From contig NZ_CP075584.1 in assembly GCF_027594785.1 (NCBI RefSeq), positions 3,162,001-3,226,000 on the forward strand: DNA of 64,000 nucleotides, in the 5' to 3' direction. The stretch is from Cryobacterium breve. GTDB taxonomy: Bacteria > Actinomycetota > Actinomycetes > Actinomycetales > Microbacteriaceae. The translations under genes were made by a program, and so were the position numbers. The notes under the pieces are model-generated. The model ran no database searches. It was not told the origin of the DNA and saw only the letters and a list, made by a program, of their open reading frames with translations. Below are positions 46,053 through 55,936 of the stretch, in pieces; the first letter of the stretch is position 1, and the number at the start of each line of letters is the position of its first letter.

Positions 46053-48133
46053 TCAGAACCTCCCGCCGCCGCCGCGGCGGGACCGGGTGCCCGCGCCGCC
46101 GAAACCGCCCGGCACGCCGAATCCGCCGCCACCGCCCCGCCCACGCGAACCGCCGAAGGGGCCGCCGCCGAAGAGGTCGCCGCCGCGGTTGCCGGAGAGT
46201 ACCGAGCTGATCAGGATGCCGCCGAGAACGGCGCCGAGCGTGCCTGAGCCGGTCCCGCCGCCGTTCCCGCCGCCGACTCCGAAACCGGTACCGCGGCCGG
46301 GACCGCTGCCCGTAAAGCCCGCGAAACCGTCGACATCCGCTCGCGCCAGGGTGGTCGACTCCGCGGCGAGTGAGCCGGAGCGCTGCGCCGCGGAGAGGGC
46401 GGAGACCGGGTCGGTGGCGCGGATCCCGTCGGCCTGGGCGAGCAGCCGCCCGGCCTCGGCGAGCCGGGTGCGCGCCTCCGCGCCGACCGCGCCGCGGCGT
46501 GCCGTGATGAAATCCTCCGCCGCCGAGACCTGGCCGTGTGCGGAGAGCAGGGCCTGGTCGAGCGCGGCCGCGGTGCGTTGCGCCTGGGCTGCAGCGTCCC
46601 GCACCCCCTGCAACGCGGCATCCATGCGCGCGTTGGTCGCCTCGAGCCGGCTGAGCAGGCTCGAGCGGGTTGATCGGTCCGGCGCCGAGCCGGGCGGAGA
46701 CCTCGGCGACGACGCGTTCGGTGTCGGCGATGACGTCGGCGGGGACGGCGGGGAGTGCGCGAGCCGCCGCGAGATCCCCCTGCAGGCTCAGCGAGCGTCG
46801 CCGAGATCCGGTCCGCCGCGGCGGACAGGTCGGTTCCGAGCCGGTCGACGGCGTCGAGCAGTAGTCCGGCCTGGTCGATGGACTCCTCGGCGGCGCGGAT
46901 CCCCACGGCGGCTCCCGGAGGGTCGCTCTCGATCCGCTTGCCGGCCTCCGACAGCGCCGTGCGCGCGAAGGCGATCCGCTCCCTGGCCTGGTCGGCGTTG
47001 TCGGCAACGGTGCCGAGCGCGGCCGGGGTGTACCGACCGGCGAGCTCGGTGAGGCGGGCGGCGGCCGCCGCGATCCTGCTCTCGCCGGCGTCGGCTGTGC
47101 TGGTGGCGGATGCCGCGGCGGCCGGAGCGTTCTTCTCCAGCTGGCGCAGCGCGGCGAAGTCGGCGGCCTGGTCGTCGAGGGTCGTGTTGGCCTGCTCGCA
47201 GCCGTCGAGGATGGCGAGGAACCAGTCCCGGCGCTGCTCCTCTGTGTCGGGGACGGCGTCGTCGAGTTTCTGCTGCAGGGTGAACGCGGCCCGGAGCGCG
47301 GCCTTCGCGGAGTCGAGGGCGGTGCGGAATGCCTCCGTGGCCTCCTGGCCGTACTGAGCGAGGGCGAAGCCGAGCTCCTGCTCGCTCGACGTCACGGCGT
47401 CATCCGTCTGGACGAGGGCGGTCGCCGCACGCCGGGAAAGTTCCTCGGTGGACAGCGCGGCAGGCCCAGTGGGGGCACCGGGTACGGCTGCCACCGTGCG
47501 CCGCCCTCTCCTGGCGAAGAAAACGATCGCCCCCACGACGATCGCGATGAAGGCAACGAGGGCCACGAGGATCACCGTGAGGAGACCGCCGCCGGAGCCC
47601 CCACCGCGGGGATTCGCCGTGCCGGGGGTGAGGGAGGGCACCGGAACCGGCTGCCCGCCGATCGTCGCAGCGAAGCCGTTCGCGGCGCCGATCGCCGCCC
47701 CCGCCCAGTCATTCACCCGCAGGGCCGGCTCGATCGCGACGGTTTCGACCTCCAGCAGCTGCGCATCCGTCAGGGTCGAATTCTGCGCGACCGAAAGCTG
47801 GTACTGGCGGTCGCTCGTTGCGACGGCGAGCAGCACGTCGTTCGTGCCGAGCCCATTCTCGTCTGCGGTCTGGTCCGCCCACTGCTGCCGGTCGGCGACG
47901 CCGCTGAAGCTGTCGACGTAGGCGACGAACAGGTCGGTGCGGGTCTCCGCGTAGAGCCGGTCCAGAGCGGCGGTCACCTCTCCGGTGCGGGAGCCGAGAG
48001 CCCCGACCGTGTCGACGATGTGGCTCGACCCGAAGCTCGGGGGATCCTCGGCGTAGACCGGGATCCCTGGCCCCGCCCCGAGGCCCACGACCGCGAGGAC
48101 GAATCCCAGGAACAGCAGCCGTCGTGACCGCAT
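46053..48133 (-). CDS. TPM-domain membrane protein with coiled coil and Gly-rich tail (two indels as written)
   Basis: A signal peptide (RRLLFLGFVLAVVGLGAGPG) precedes a TPM domain (about residues 30-170: SSHIVDTVGALGSRTGEVTA, NDVLLAVATSDRQYQLSV). A membrane helix (LLTVILVALVAFIAIVVGAI), about 380 residues of Ala-rich coiled coil and a Gly-rich C-terminus (SRGRGGGGGFGVPGG) follow. Extra bases at 46785/46786 and 46658/46659, both GAGCCTG for GAGCTG on the coding strand, split the coiled coil; repaired length is 692 residues. TPM domains occur in membrane-stress and repair proteins, consistent with pspA just downstream. Confidence 0.85.
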
Positions 48134-48325
48134 GGACTCGCCTCCTTCGGCGCGGGAATCGCAAGCGAGGTCGGGTGCCCGGTGCCCTCGTGCCCGAGCA
48201 TAGAACGGCCAGACCTACCCGTCTACGAACCTTCTGTTGCGGACTGTGACGGCCCCGTTCGCGTCCGGAGCCGGCAGTGCCCACACTGGGAACACCGCAC
48301 ACGATGAAACAGCCTGGAGGGCAGC

Positions 48326-49087
48326 ATGGCCGAGACCACCGCCCCGCGCCTCGCGGTCGTCGAGGTCACCGGAAGCCGCCCGGACCGGCCCGCCTACCAC
48401 GCCAAGGTCCAGGTGCTCAACGGAACAGTCGTGACCGCAGCCGAACAGGGCGGCTGGGCCGTCACCCGCCTCGCCGCGGCCGACATGACCATCGCAACCC
48501 TGCTCGCCGCGACAGCGGATGCCGACGCGATCGTCATCCTCGGCGGGGAAGACATCACCCCGCGCTTCTACGGCGGCGTCTCCGGCTACCCGGAAGAAAC
48601 CCTGCACTTCCCGGTCGCCGACGACGGCCAGCTTGCGCTCGTGCGCCGCGCCCTCGAACGCGGCACCCCGCTGCTCGGCATCTGCCGCGGCCTCCAGATC
48701 ATCAACGTCGCCCTCGGCGGCAGCATCGTGCAGCACCTCGACGAAGGCATCCACCGCAACGTCGACGTTCCGATCGACCGGATCCTCCGAGAGCACACCG
48801 TCGAGCTGCTCGAGGGCACCGTGCTCGCCGACAGCCTCGGCGGCGCGTTCGCCGCCGTGCAGAGCGCCCACCACCAGAGCGTCGACCGCCTCGGCACCGG
48901 CCTCCTCGCCGCAGCGGTCGCCCCCGACGGGCTCATCGAGGCCGTCGAGCACGAATTCGCGCCGATCACCGGCGTGCAGTGGCACCCGGAAGCCCCCGAC
49001 GCCCCCGCCGACCAGCTTCCGCTGCTGCTGAGGAGCCTCGAGCGACAGCTCGCGGCGATCGAAGCGGCCGGCCGCATCGCCGCCTGA
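48326..49087 (+). CDS. Class I glutamine amidotransferase, gamma-glutamyl-GABA hydrolase (PuuD)-like
   Basis: This 253-residue protein belongs to peptidase family C26. The nucleophile Cys lies in LLGICRGLQIINVALGGSI and the His-Glu pair in VQWHPEAPDAPADQLP, with the substrate region SAHHQSVDRLGTGL. PuuD-like enzymes hydrolyse gamma-glutamyl amides in putrescine or polyamine breakdown; the substrate is not certain. GGAGG precedes the ATG. It is divergent from the TPM gene and followed by an M20 peptidase, which could belong to the same catabolic route. Confidence 0.88.
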   Translation: MAETTAPRLAVVEVTGSRPDRPAYHAKVQVLNGTVVTAAEQGGWAVTRLAAADMTIATLLAATADADAIVILGGEDITPRFYGGVSGYPEETLHFPVADDGQLALVRRALERGTPLLGICRGLQIINVALGGSIVQHLDEGIHRNVDVPIDRILREHTVELLEGTVLADSLGGAFAAVQSAHHQSVDRLGTGLLAAAVAPDGLIEAVEHEFAPITGVQWHPEAPDAPADQLPLLLRSLERQLAAIEAAGRIAA

Positions 49088-49114
49088 GCCTGAGCTGAGC
49101 TGAGCTGGGCTGAG
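49084..49114. repeat. CTGAG-type short tandem repeat between genes
   Basis: The stop region of the amidotransferase gene is followed by a degenerate run of CTGAG/CTGAGC units, including three overlapping intact GAGCTG hexamers. It looks like slippage and contains no clear hairpin. Confidence 0.5.
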
Positions 49115-49144
49115 CCGGGCAGCCAGGCCCCACATCCGCTCGGG

Positions 49145-49150
49145 TAGAGT
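49145..49150 (+). promoter_or_regulatory. -10 element of the M20 peptidase promoter
   Basis: TAGAGT fits TANNNT and would start a transcript near 49157, just upstream of a GAAAGGA ribosome-binding site. That transcript would not include the GTG at 49151. Confidence 0.4.
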
Positions 49151-49177
49151 GTGTGCACCTGTCGAAAGGACCGCACC

Positions 49178-50581
49178 ATCGCCGACAACTCCCTCCCCGG
49201 CAGCATCCTTCCCGGCACCACGCTCCCCGGCACCACGCACCCCGGCAACACGATCCCCACAGACGCGCTCACCCGCGCCACCGTCGACCTGCTGCGCGAC
49301 CTGATCCGCAACGCGTGCGTCAACGACGGCACGGCGGACTCCGGCGGTGAGATCCGCAGCGTGCGCACCCTCGAGGGCTTCTTCGCCGGCTCCGGCCTCG
49401 ACCTCGAGGTCGTCGAACCGCACCCCGGCCGGGCCTCCCTGATCACCCGCATCCGCGGAACAGACCCGGGCGCCCCGTCCCTCGCCCTCGTCGGCCACCT
49501 CGACGTCGTCCCCGTGCACGAGGCCGGCTGGAGCCGCGACCCGTTCGCGGCGGAGATCGTCGACGGCGAGATCTGGGGTCGCGGCGCCCTCGACATGCTC
49601 TGCCTCACCGCGAGCTACGCCGCCGTCACACGCGCCATCGCGACCGGTTCGTTCCGCCCCCGGGGTGACCTCGTGTTCGCTGCCGTCGCCGACGAAGAGG
49701 CCGGAAGTGGCCTGGGAGTCGAGTGGCTCACCGAGAACCGCCTCGACCTGATCGACGCCGACTTCGTCCTCACCGAGTCCGGCGGCGTGCCCGTCGGCAG
49801 CACACCCTCCATCTCCACGACCATCGGCGAGAAAGGCCTCGCCGGCCGTCGCCTCATCGTGCACGGCACCCCCGGCCACGGTTCGGCCCCCTGGGGTGCC
49901 CGTAACGCCGCCATCATCGCGGCGGATGCGGTGCACCGGCTCGCCCGGTACCACGCGCCCGTGCAGATCACCGCGGACTGGCGCCGTTACGTGGCCGCTC
50001 TCGACCTCGACCCGGCGCTCGCCGCGCGGCTCCTCGACCCCGTGCGCATCATCGACGCCCTGCACGAACTCGGCACCCTCGCCGGTTTCGCGCACGCCTC
50101 GACCCACACGACCGTCTCACCGAACGTCGTGCGGGCCGGCGACAAGGACAACGTCATTCCCGCGCTCGCGACGGTGACCCTCGATATCCGGGTGCTGCCC
50201 GGCATCGCGGCTGCGGATGTCGACGCGTACCTCCGCGAGGCGCTCGGCGAGCTCATGGCCGACGTGACGATCGAGGGCGAGGGGTTCGAAGCCGCGACCC
50301 GCTCTCCGATCGACACACCGCTCTACGACGCCCTCGGGGCGGCCGCCCGCCGCGCATACCCGAACGCGGACCTGCTGCCGATGCTGAGCGTCGGCGGTTC
50401 AGACGCCCGGTTCTACCGCCGCCGCGGCATTCCCGCGTACGGTTTCGCCCTGCTCAGCCGGCGCTGGGACTACGGCATGTTCCGCCAGCTCTTCCACGGC
50501 AACGACGAGCGGATCGACGTCGAGTCCGTCTCCCTCACCGTGAACGCCCTCGACGCGGTGGTGCGGGACCTGCACGGCTGA
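49178..50581 (+). CDS. M20-family metallopeptidase (ArgE/DapE/succinyl-diaminopimelate type)
   Basis: This protein of about 467 residues has the zinc ligands of the M20 family: GHLDVVPVHEAGWSRDPFA, GRGALDMLCLTASYA, ADEEAGSGLGVEWL and TESGGVP, plus a dimerisation lid (GRRLIVHGTPGHGSAPWGAR). The start is uncertain. A GTG at 49151 is in frame, but the -10 and GAAAGGA point to a position near 49178, where the codon is ATC, so either a rare ATC start or a base error is needed. The N-terminus carries LPGSI/LPGTT/HPGNT tandem units. Substrate, probably an N-acyl amino acid or dipeptide, is unknown. Confidence 0.85.
   Translation: MADNSLPGSILPGTTLPGTTHPGNTIPTDALTRATVDLLRDLIRNACVNDGTADSGGEIRSVRTLEGFFAGSGLDLEVVEPHPGRASLITRIRGTDPGAPSLALVGHLDVVPVHEAGWSRDPFAAEIVDGEIWGRGALDMLCLTASYAAVTRAIATGSFRPRGDLVFAAVADEEAGSGLGVEWLTENRLDLIDADFVLTESGGVPVGSTPSISTTIGEKGLAGRRLIVHGTPGHGSAPWGARNAAIIAADAVHRLARYHAPVQITADWRRYVAALDLDPALAARLLDPVRIIDALHELGTLAGFAHASTHTTVSPNVVRAGDKDNVIPALATVTLDIRVLPGIAAADVDAYLREALGELMADVTIEGEGFEAATRSPIDTPLYDALGAAARRAYPNADLLPMLSVGGSDARFYRRRGIPAYGFALLSRRWDYGMFRQLFHGNDERIDVESVSLTVNALDAVVRDLHG
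49193..49252 (+). repeat. In-frame 15-bp tandem repeat at the N-terminus of the M20 peptidase
   Basis: About four 15-bp units related to CTCCCCGGCACCACG encode LPGSI, LPGTT, LPGTT and HPGNT before the conserved enzyme begins. The pattern is like the GSIDP units at the start of ung. Confidence 0.75.
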
Positions 50582-50627
50582 TCGGTTCACGCGGGGAGTT
50601 CCTGGTCGAGCCGCTCACAGTTGATAA

Positions 50628-50639
50628 ATTGCATGCAAT
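50628..50639. promoter_or_regulatory. 12-bp perfect palindrome upstream of the hybrid kinase
   Basis: ATTGCATGCAAT is an AT-rich perfect palindrome in the 175-bp gap before the kinase gene. It could be a regulator-binding site; no regulator is encoded next to it. Confidence 0.35.
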
Positions 50640-50757
50640 GCTGCACTGTAAGTAGCAGTTGACGTCCGTCGTCATCTGCTCCGGACCTGCGCTGAGAATG
50701 GCCAGTGTATGCACGGGCGGTCGCCGGGGCGACGACCCGGACGAGAGGTCGATTCAG

Positions 50758-53466
50758 GTGGCACAGCGCGGGCCCGCCAGCGTCGCTTCTCTCCTGCCCG
50801 ACGCCCCGGGATGGATCAGGGTCGCATTTGTGGCGATCCTTGCCGGAATCATCGCATACGCCGCGTCGACGTTCCTCGTGACCGGGCCTGCCCGCCCCGG
50901 GTGGCTCGACAGCTGGTTCTACATAGCGCTCGAACTCGGTGCCGCGACGGTGGTCACGGCTCGAGTGGTCCTCCGCCCGATCGAACGCACGGCCTGGGGT
51001 TCGATCGCCGGCGCCCTGTATGCCGTCTCGCTGTCGGACGCGGCCGGCGCTGCGGCGTCGGCGACGGACCGGCCCGCCGCCGACGTGCTGGATATGCTCG
51101 CCTTCGCATTCGACGCAGCGTTCTTCGGGCTGGCCTTCGCCGGACTGGTCCTGCTCGTGCGGAAACGGCTGCCGCCGTCAACGGCTTCTGTGTGGCTGGA
51201 CGGCGTGATTGCGAGCCTCGGACTGCTGTCGATCGCATCGGCGCTCTTCTATCGCGCTGCCGACGCGATCACCGTCGCCAGCCTGCTCTCCCTCGTCTAC
51301 GCGGTCGCTCCGCTCGTGCTCGTCGCCATCCTCGTGGGCACCGCGGCCGCCCTCGGCCGGCGCCCCAGTGAGATCTGGGTGCTGTGCACGTCTGCGTTCT
51401 CCTTGATGGCCGTCGGCAACCTCATCCAGGCCACCGGCCTTCCCTGGGCGGTGCTGCCGGGTTCGCCGGTCGATACCCTCTGGCCGCTCGCCGCCCTGCT
51501 CCTCGTGGCCGCAGCCTGGCGGTCTCGGAGCACACCGAGGCCGGTCGGGTCGGGTTCCTCTGTAGTGCTGGCGATTCCCGCGGTGTTCACCCTCGGCGCC
51601 CTCGCAGTGGCCCTCGTTAACCAATTCACCTCCCTCTCGTACTTCTCGATCGGCACCGCGGTGGTGACCGTGATGGCCGGCGCCCTGCGCCTGCTGTTCG
51701 CGGTGCGGGATGCGGATCGGTTGCGGGTGCGGCAGGTGGAGTTGAATGTGAGTCTGGGGTTGGCGCGGGATGCGGCGTTGGCGGCGACGACGGCGAAGTC
51801 GGCGTTTTTGGCGACGATGAGTCATGAGATTCGGACGCCGATGAATGCGGTGATCGGGATGACGGGGTTGTTGCTGGATACCCGGTTGGATGCGGTGCAG
51901 CGGGATTATGTGGAGACGGTGCGGCGCAGCGGGGATCTGTTGCTGGATTTGATCAATGACATCCTGGATTTTTCGAAGATTGAGTCGGGTGGGTTGGAGT
52001 TGGAGGATCGTCCGTTCGATCTGATTTCGGCGGTGGAGGATTCGGTGGGTTTGTTGGCGGTCGCGGCCGACAAAAAGGGTCTGACGTTGTTGTGTGATTT
52101 CGCGGACGGGTGTCCGTCGTGGGTGAGCGGGGATGTGACGCGGTTGCGGCAGGTTCTGGTGAATCTGGTGGGTAATGCGGTGAAGTTCACGGAGTCGGGC
52201 ACGATCATGGTGCGGATCGAACCGGCGACGCAGGTGGTGCCCGGCGGGTCGGGGGAATCTGGGGTGGTGGCGCTCAGGTTCCTGGTGTCGGATACCGGGA
52301 TCGGGATTCCGGAGGATCGGATGCCGCGGTTGTTCCAGTCGTTCAGTCAGGTGGATGCGTCGACGACGCGGGTGTATGGCGGTTCGGGTCTGGGGTTGGC
52401 GATCAGTCAGGCTTTGGTGGAGATCATGGGGGGCCGGATCGAGGTGACGAGCACGGTCGGGGTCGGCTCGACCTTCGCATTCACCATCGCCTGGCCGCTC
52501 GGAGTCCGCCCGGAGCGACGGGCGACGGTCGGCGTGGACTGGCTCAGCAGCAGTCGCCCGGAGCGTCGCAACACGGATGACCGCGCGTCGCACGTCGCAG
52601 GCCCGTCCGCGCTGCCCGATCGAGCCCCGTCCGTTGCCCCGCCAACCGCACTGCGCATCCTGCTCGCCGAGGACAACCTCGTCAACCAGAAGGTGGCGCA
52701 GTTGATGCTCGCGCGCGGAGGGCACCGCGTCGACACCGTCAGCAACGGGCTCGAGGCCCTGCAGGCCCTGCAGACTGTTCAGGCCGTCGGGGCCGTCGCC
52801 TACGACGTCGTGCTGATGGACGTGCACATGCCCGAGATGGACGGGCTCGAGGCGGCGCGCCGGATCCGCGGACTCGGCGACGGCATCCGCCAGCCCGTCA
52901 TCATCGCGCTCACAGCGAGTGCGACCACAGAGGCCAGGCGGGCCTGCCTCGAAGCGGGCATGGACCTCTACCTCACCAAGCCGATCAGGCCGGTCGAACT
53001 CGCGGAGACGCTCGCGACGGTGACGCGCGCGGGAATCGTTCCCGGCGACCGCCCGGAAGCAGCGCTCGGTGCTTCCAATCTTGCTGACACCGTGCTGGAC
53101 CATGGGGCCGTGATCGACTTCGAGGTCCTCGGCTTTCTCGACGACGTCGGTGCGGAAACCAAGGGCTGGTTGCTTCGGAGCTTCGCCGGCCAGGGTGAGA
53201 GCAGGCTGCAGGCGATCCGCGCCGGGATCGACGCCGACGACCACGAACGGGTGGTGGAGCTGGCGCACCGCCTTCGCGGCAGCAGCGCCACGGTGGGCGG
53301 GAGCGCCCTCGCCGCTGTGTGCGCCGAGATCGAGGCGGCGGCCACGCGGCAGGAGCCGATCACCGCAGGGCAGGTCGCCCGGCTTGGCACGGCGATGGAG
53401 GACACGCTCTCGGCCCTCGAGCCATTCCTTCAGCCCGTCGGGGAGCCGGAGCCGGAATCCGCCTGA
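50758..53466 (+). CDS. Hybrid sensor histidine kinase with receiver and HPt domains
   Basis: This protein of about 902 residues has seven or eight N-terminal membrane segments (about 15-310) and then HisKA with [17 protein letters not shown]. HATPase_c follows ([55 protein letters not shown]), then a receiver domain ([41 protein letters not shown]) and a C-terminal HPt domain with [19 protein letters not shown] complete phosphorelay thus lies in one protein. The start is uncertain: the GTG at 50758 follows GAGAGG, while ATG codons at 50659 and 50698 are alternatives. The kinase core has codon use unlike the rest. The output regulator is not nearby. Confidence 0.9.
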   Translation: MAQRGPASVASLLPDAPGWIRVAFVAILAGIIAYAASTFLVTGPARPGWLDSWFYIALELGAATVVTARVVLRPIERTAWGSIAGALYAVSLSDAAGAAASATDRPAADVLDMLAFAFDAAFFGLAFAGLVLLVRKRLPPSTASVWLDGVIASLGLLSIASALFYRAADAITVASLLSLVYAVAPLVLVAILVGTAAALGRRPSEIWVLCTSAFSLMAVGNLIQATGLPWAVLPGSPVDTLWPLAALLLVAAAWRSRSTPRPVGSGSSVVLAIPAVFTLGALAVALVNQFTSLSYFSIGTAVVTVMAGALRLLFAVRDADRLRVRQVELNVSLGLARDAALAATTAKSAFLATMSHEIRTPMNAVIGMTGLLLDTRLDAVQRDYVETVRRSGDLLLDLINDILDFSKIESGGLELEDRPFDLISAVEDSVGLLAVAADKKGLTLLCDFADGCPSWVSGDVTRLRQVLVNLVGNAVKFTESGTIMVRIEPATQVVPGGSGESGVVALRFLVSDTGIGIPEDRMPRLFQSFSQVDASTTRVYGGSGLGLAISQALVEIMGGRIEVTSTVGVGSTFAFTIAWPLGVRPERRATVGVDWLSSSRPERRNTDDRASHVAGPSALPDRAPSVAPPTALRILLAEDNLVNQKVAQLMLARGGHRVDTVSNGLEALQALQTVQAVGAVAYDVVLMDVHMPEMDGLEAARRIRGLGDGIRQPVIIALTASATTEARRACLEAGMDLYLTKPIRPVELAETLATVTRAGIVPGDRPEAALGASNLADTVLDHGAVIDFEVLGFLDDVGAETKGWLLRSFAGQGESRLQAIRAGIDADDHERVVELAHRLRGSSATVGGSALAAVCAEIEAAATRQEPITAGQVARLGTAMEDTLSALEPFLQPVGEPEPESA
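51705..52450 (+). other. Patch of atypical codon usage covering the kinase core
   Basis: Over about 745 bp codons end mostly in G or T (TTG for Leu, GAT, CAT, AAT, TTT), whereas the flanking parts of the same gene and nearly all other genes here end in C or G. The patch covers HisKA and HATPase_c almost exactly, with sharp edges near VRDADR and near the end of the HATPase_c domain. Confidence 0.8.
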
Positions 53467-53488
53467 GGCGGTCCGTCAGCTCGGTCCG

Positions 53489-54771
53489 TCAGTTCGTGCC
53501 GAGTAGCGCGCACTGCTCCAGTAGTCGCGAACGGATGCCGGGGTCAGTGCACAGCGCGATCGCCCGGTGGTAGGCGAGCCGGGCATCCGCCAACCGCCCG
53601 GCCTCGGCGAGCAGGTGCGCCCTGGTCGCCCAAGCCGGCTGGAAACGATCGGCGCCCGGCAGCGCGGCGACGGAGTCGAGCGCGGCCAGGCCGGCGGCCG
53701 CGCCCTCGACTGCGCCGAGCGCCGCCGCGCGGGCAACCCGGGCGCCAAGGGTGGGTGCGATCCGAACGAGCGCGCCATAGAGGGACAGAAGCGCCGGCCT
53801 GTCGGTTTCGCCCGAGCGAGCGCGATCGCAGTGCACCGACTGGATGGCCGCCTCGACCTGGAATCGTCCGATGTTGTCGAAGCCGTGGGCACGCCGGAGG
53901 AGCGTTTCGCCCTGCCGGATCAGCTCGCCATCCCAGCTGGCCGGGTCCTGGTCGTCGAGGGCGATCGTCGATCCGTCCGGTGCAGTGCGCGCCGGTGCCC
54001 GGGACAGCGAGAACGACAACAGTGCGGCGAGGCCGAGTACCTCCGGTTCGCGCGGAAGCAGGGCGGCGAGCACGGTCGCCAGGTACAGCGACTCCGCCGC
54101 AAGCGACTCGCGCACGCTCGGCCCGGCAACGCCCTGCCAGTCGATCGCATAGGCGCCGTAGATCGCTTCGAGCACCGGGGGAGCCGTTCGGGCAGCGCGG
54201 AAAGTCCCGGCACAGTGAAGGGGATCCGTGCGTCCCGAATCCGCCGCTTCGCCCGCACGAGGCGCTGCGCCATCGTGGACTCGGGCAGCGAGAAGGCCAC
54301 TGCGATCCTGGCCGCGTCGAAGCCGAGCACGGTCTGCAGCATCAGGGGCGTGCGGATGCCCGGATCGATCGCCGGATGCGCGCAGACGAAGAGCAGTTCG
54401 AGGCGCTTGTCGGGGAGCTCATCGGGGTCCGCGTCTTCGAACGGGAGCGGTGCGGGCGGATCGAACGACTCGTTCAGCGGCACGGTCCGGCGCACGGCGG
54501 TGGACTTCCACCGGTCGCGGAGCCGGTTGCGCGCCACGGTGAGCAGCCAGCCCTCGGGGTTGCCGGGAATGCCGGCAACCGGCCACCGGGTCAGAGCCTC
54601 GAGGAAGGCATCCGCGAGGGCGTCCTCCGCGGACGGGATGTCGGCGCCCGGCGCCGCGAGGAGAGCGAGCAGTCGACCGTAGGACTCCCGGGCGACGGCT
54701 TCCGCCCGCTCCCTGGCTGCGTCCAGAGCTGCCTTGGGGGCCGCCGCTACCGTCAGTCCTGGCCGCGCCAT
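53489..54771 (-). CDS. ECF-type RNA polymerase sigma factor with long C-terminal domain (frameshifted as written)
   Basis: Sigma region 2 is at about residues 30-100 (SAEDALADAFLEALTRWPVA, NPEGWLLTVARNRLRDRW), region 4 at about 130-190 (LMLQTVLGFDAARIAVAF, STMAQRLVRAKRRIRDA), and a TPR-like helical domain of about 220 residues follows (ALLSLYGALVRIAPTLGARV). This is the DUF6596 group of ECF factors. Phase is lost after LPERLP, where the G run at 54177-54181 appears one base short; repaired length is 427 residues. The ATG at 54771 lies inside the DGPF gene, a 19-bp overlap. In this group the DGPF protein is the usual partner. Confidence 0.85.
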
Positions 54772-55130
54772 GCCCCGTCCCGGAAAATGATCGCCGACGG
54801 GCGGATTTCGACAGCCCCGTACTGGGCGGCTGGACATTGTTCGGCCCACGCGATTGCCGCGTCGAGGTCGGGCACGTCGATCACGAAGGTGCCGTTGAGG
54901 CGCTCCTTGGTGTCCGCGAACGGTCCGTCCTGCACCCGGAGCGCGCTGTCGCGCACGGTGACGGTCGTCGACGCGGACACGGGCTGCAGGATGTCGGCCG
55001 AGACGAGCACCCCGGCGGCGTCGAGCGACTTCCCGTAGGCGTCGAAGGCCGCGCGTCCCCATTCCATCATCTCGTCGCTGACGTTGGCGTCTTCGGCTTC
55101 CTTGCTGATCACGAGCAGTGAGTAGCGCAT
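54753..55130 (-). CDS. DGPF/YCII-domain protein, partner of the ECF sigma factor
   Basis: This 125-residue protein carries RYSLLVISKEAEDANVSDEM, then RVQDGPFADTKERLNGTFVI, which contains the DGPF tetrapeptide that names the family, and DLDAAIAWAEQCPAAQYGAV. These YCII-like proteins are nearly always encoded next to DUF6596-type sigma factors and are thought to act in the same signalling unit; the mechanism is unknown. The ATG at 55130 is preceded by AGGGAAA. The gene overlaps the sigma gene by 19 bp. Confidence 0.9.
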   Translation of the reverse strand: MRYSLLVISKEAEDANVSDEMMEWGRAAFDAYGKSLDAAGVLVSADILQPVSASTTVTVRDSALRVQDGPFADTKERLNGTFVIDVPDLDAAIAWAEQCPAAQYGAVEIRPSAIIFRDGAWRGQD

Positions 55131-55198
55131 CAGTTTTCCCTTTCGTCGTTGTGATACTGACACCACAATGACGAGCGAGCACGCCCCGAATCGACACC

Positions 55199-55936
55199 TC
55201 AGCGCGCGCGCAGGCCGATCGACGTCGTGATCGCCTCACGCTGGCCGCCGGAGTGCACGAGGTGCAGGCCGTCGTCCGTGACCGTGAGCTGGCTCCGGTA
55301 ACAGCGCAAGGCGGCCACTGTCGCGGCGTGACGGGAAGCGAGGTCGAGCCATTCGGCGTCCGCCGCCGGTTCGAGCACGATCTCGGCGAAGGGTGTCCGC
55401 CCGGCGAGGCACGCCGCCCGTGTCGCGTCATGCATGCGCACGTGGTCGGGGTGGCCATAGCCGCCGCCGTGGTCATAGCTGATCACGAGTGCCGGCCGCA
55501 GGTGTTCGATGAGTGCCGCGACGTCGGCCGTGACCTCCTCGAGGGGAGCGATCGCAAGGGCATCGGTGTCTACGTCGGCGGCCGGGCCGGCGAGGCCCTC
55601 CCTGATCCAGCTCATGCCCGAGTCACGGTAGCGGCGCGGCGGCCGGCCGTCGGCGCGCGCGGGAGCCTGCCCGAGCCAGAACCGGTCGGCGATCCCGAGG
55701 ACCCCGGCAGCCCGGTCCAGCTCGTCCTCGCGGACGCGTGCGAGCGCTTCAGTGCCTTCGAGCCCGGACAGCGGCCCGGCGACGACCTCGCCGCGCTCAC
55801 CGCGGGACGCGGTCAGGAGCGAAAGTCGGGTGCCGCGCGCGACGAGTTCGGCCGCGAGGGCGCCGGTGGTCAGGGATTCGTCGTCCGGATGCGCGTGCAC
55901 GAGCAGGACGGCCGGGAGGCCGTCGAGGATGCTCAC
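55199..55936 (-). CDS. PIG-L/LmbE deacetylase, MshB-like
   Basis: This 245-residue zinc deacetylase has the metal motif VHAHPDDESLTTGALA at residue 13, the loop RYRDSGMSWIREG and the third ligand region SYDHGGGYGHPDHVRMHD. These match MshB, which deacetylates GlcNAc-inositol in mycothiol synthesis, although MshB is usually about 50 residues longer. The start overlaps the stop of mshA by 4 nt (ATGA), a strong argument for the pathway. Mca, the related mycothiol-conjugate amidase, is the main alternative. Confidence 0.85.
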   Translation of the reverse strand: MSILDGLPAVLLVHAHPDDESLTTGALAAELVARGTRLSLLTASRGERGEVVAGPLSGLEGTEALARVREDELDRAAGVLGIADRFWLGQAPARADGRPPRRYRDSGMSWIREGLAGPAADVDTDALAIAPLEEVTADVAALIEHLRPALVISYDHGGGYGHPDHVRMHDATRAACLAGRTPFAEIVLEPAADAEWLDLASRHAATVAALRCYRSQLTVTDDGLHLVHSGGQREAITTSIGLRAR

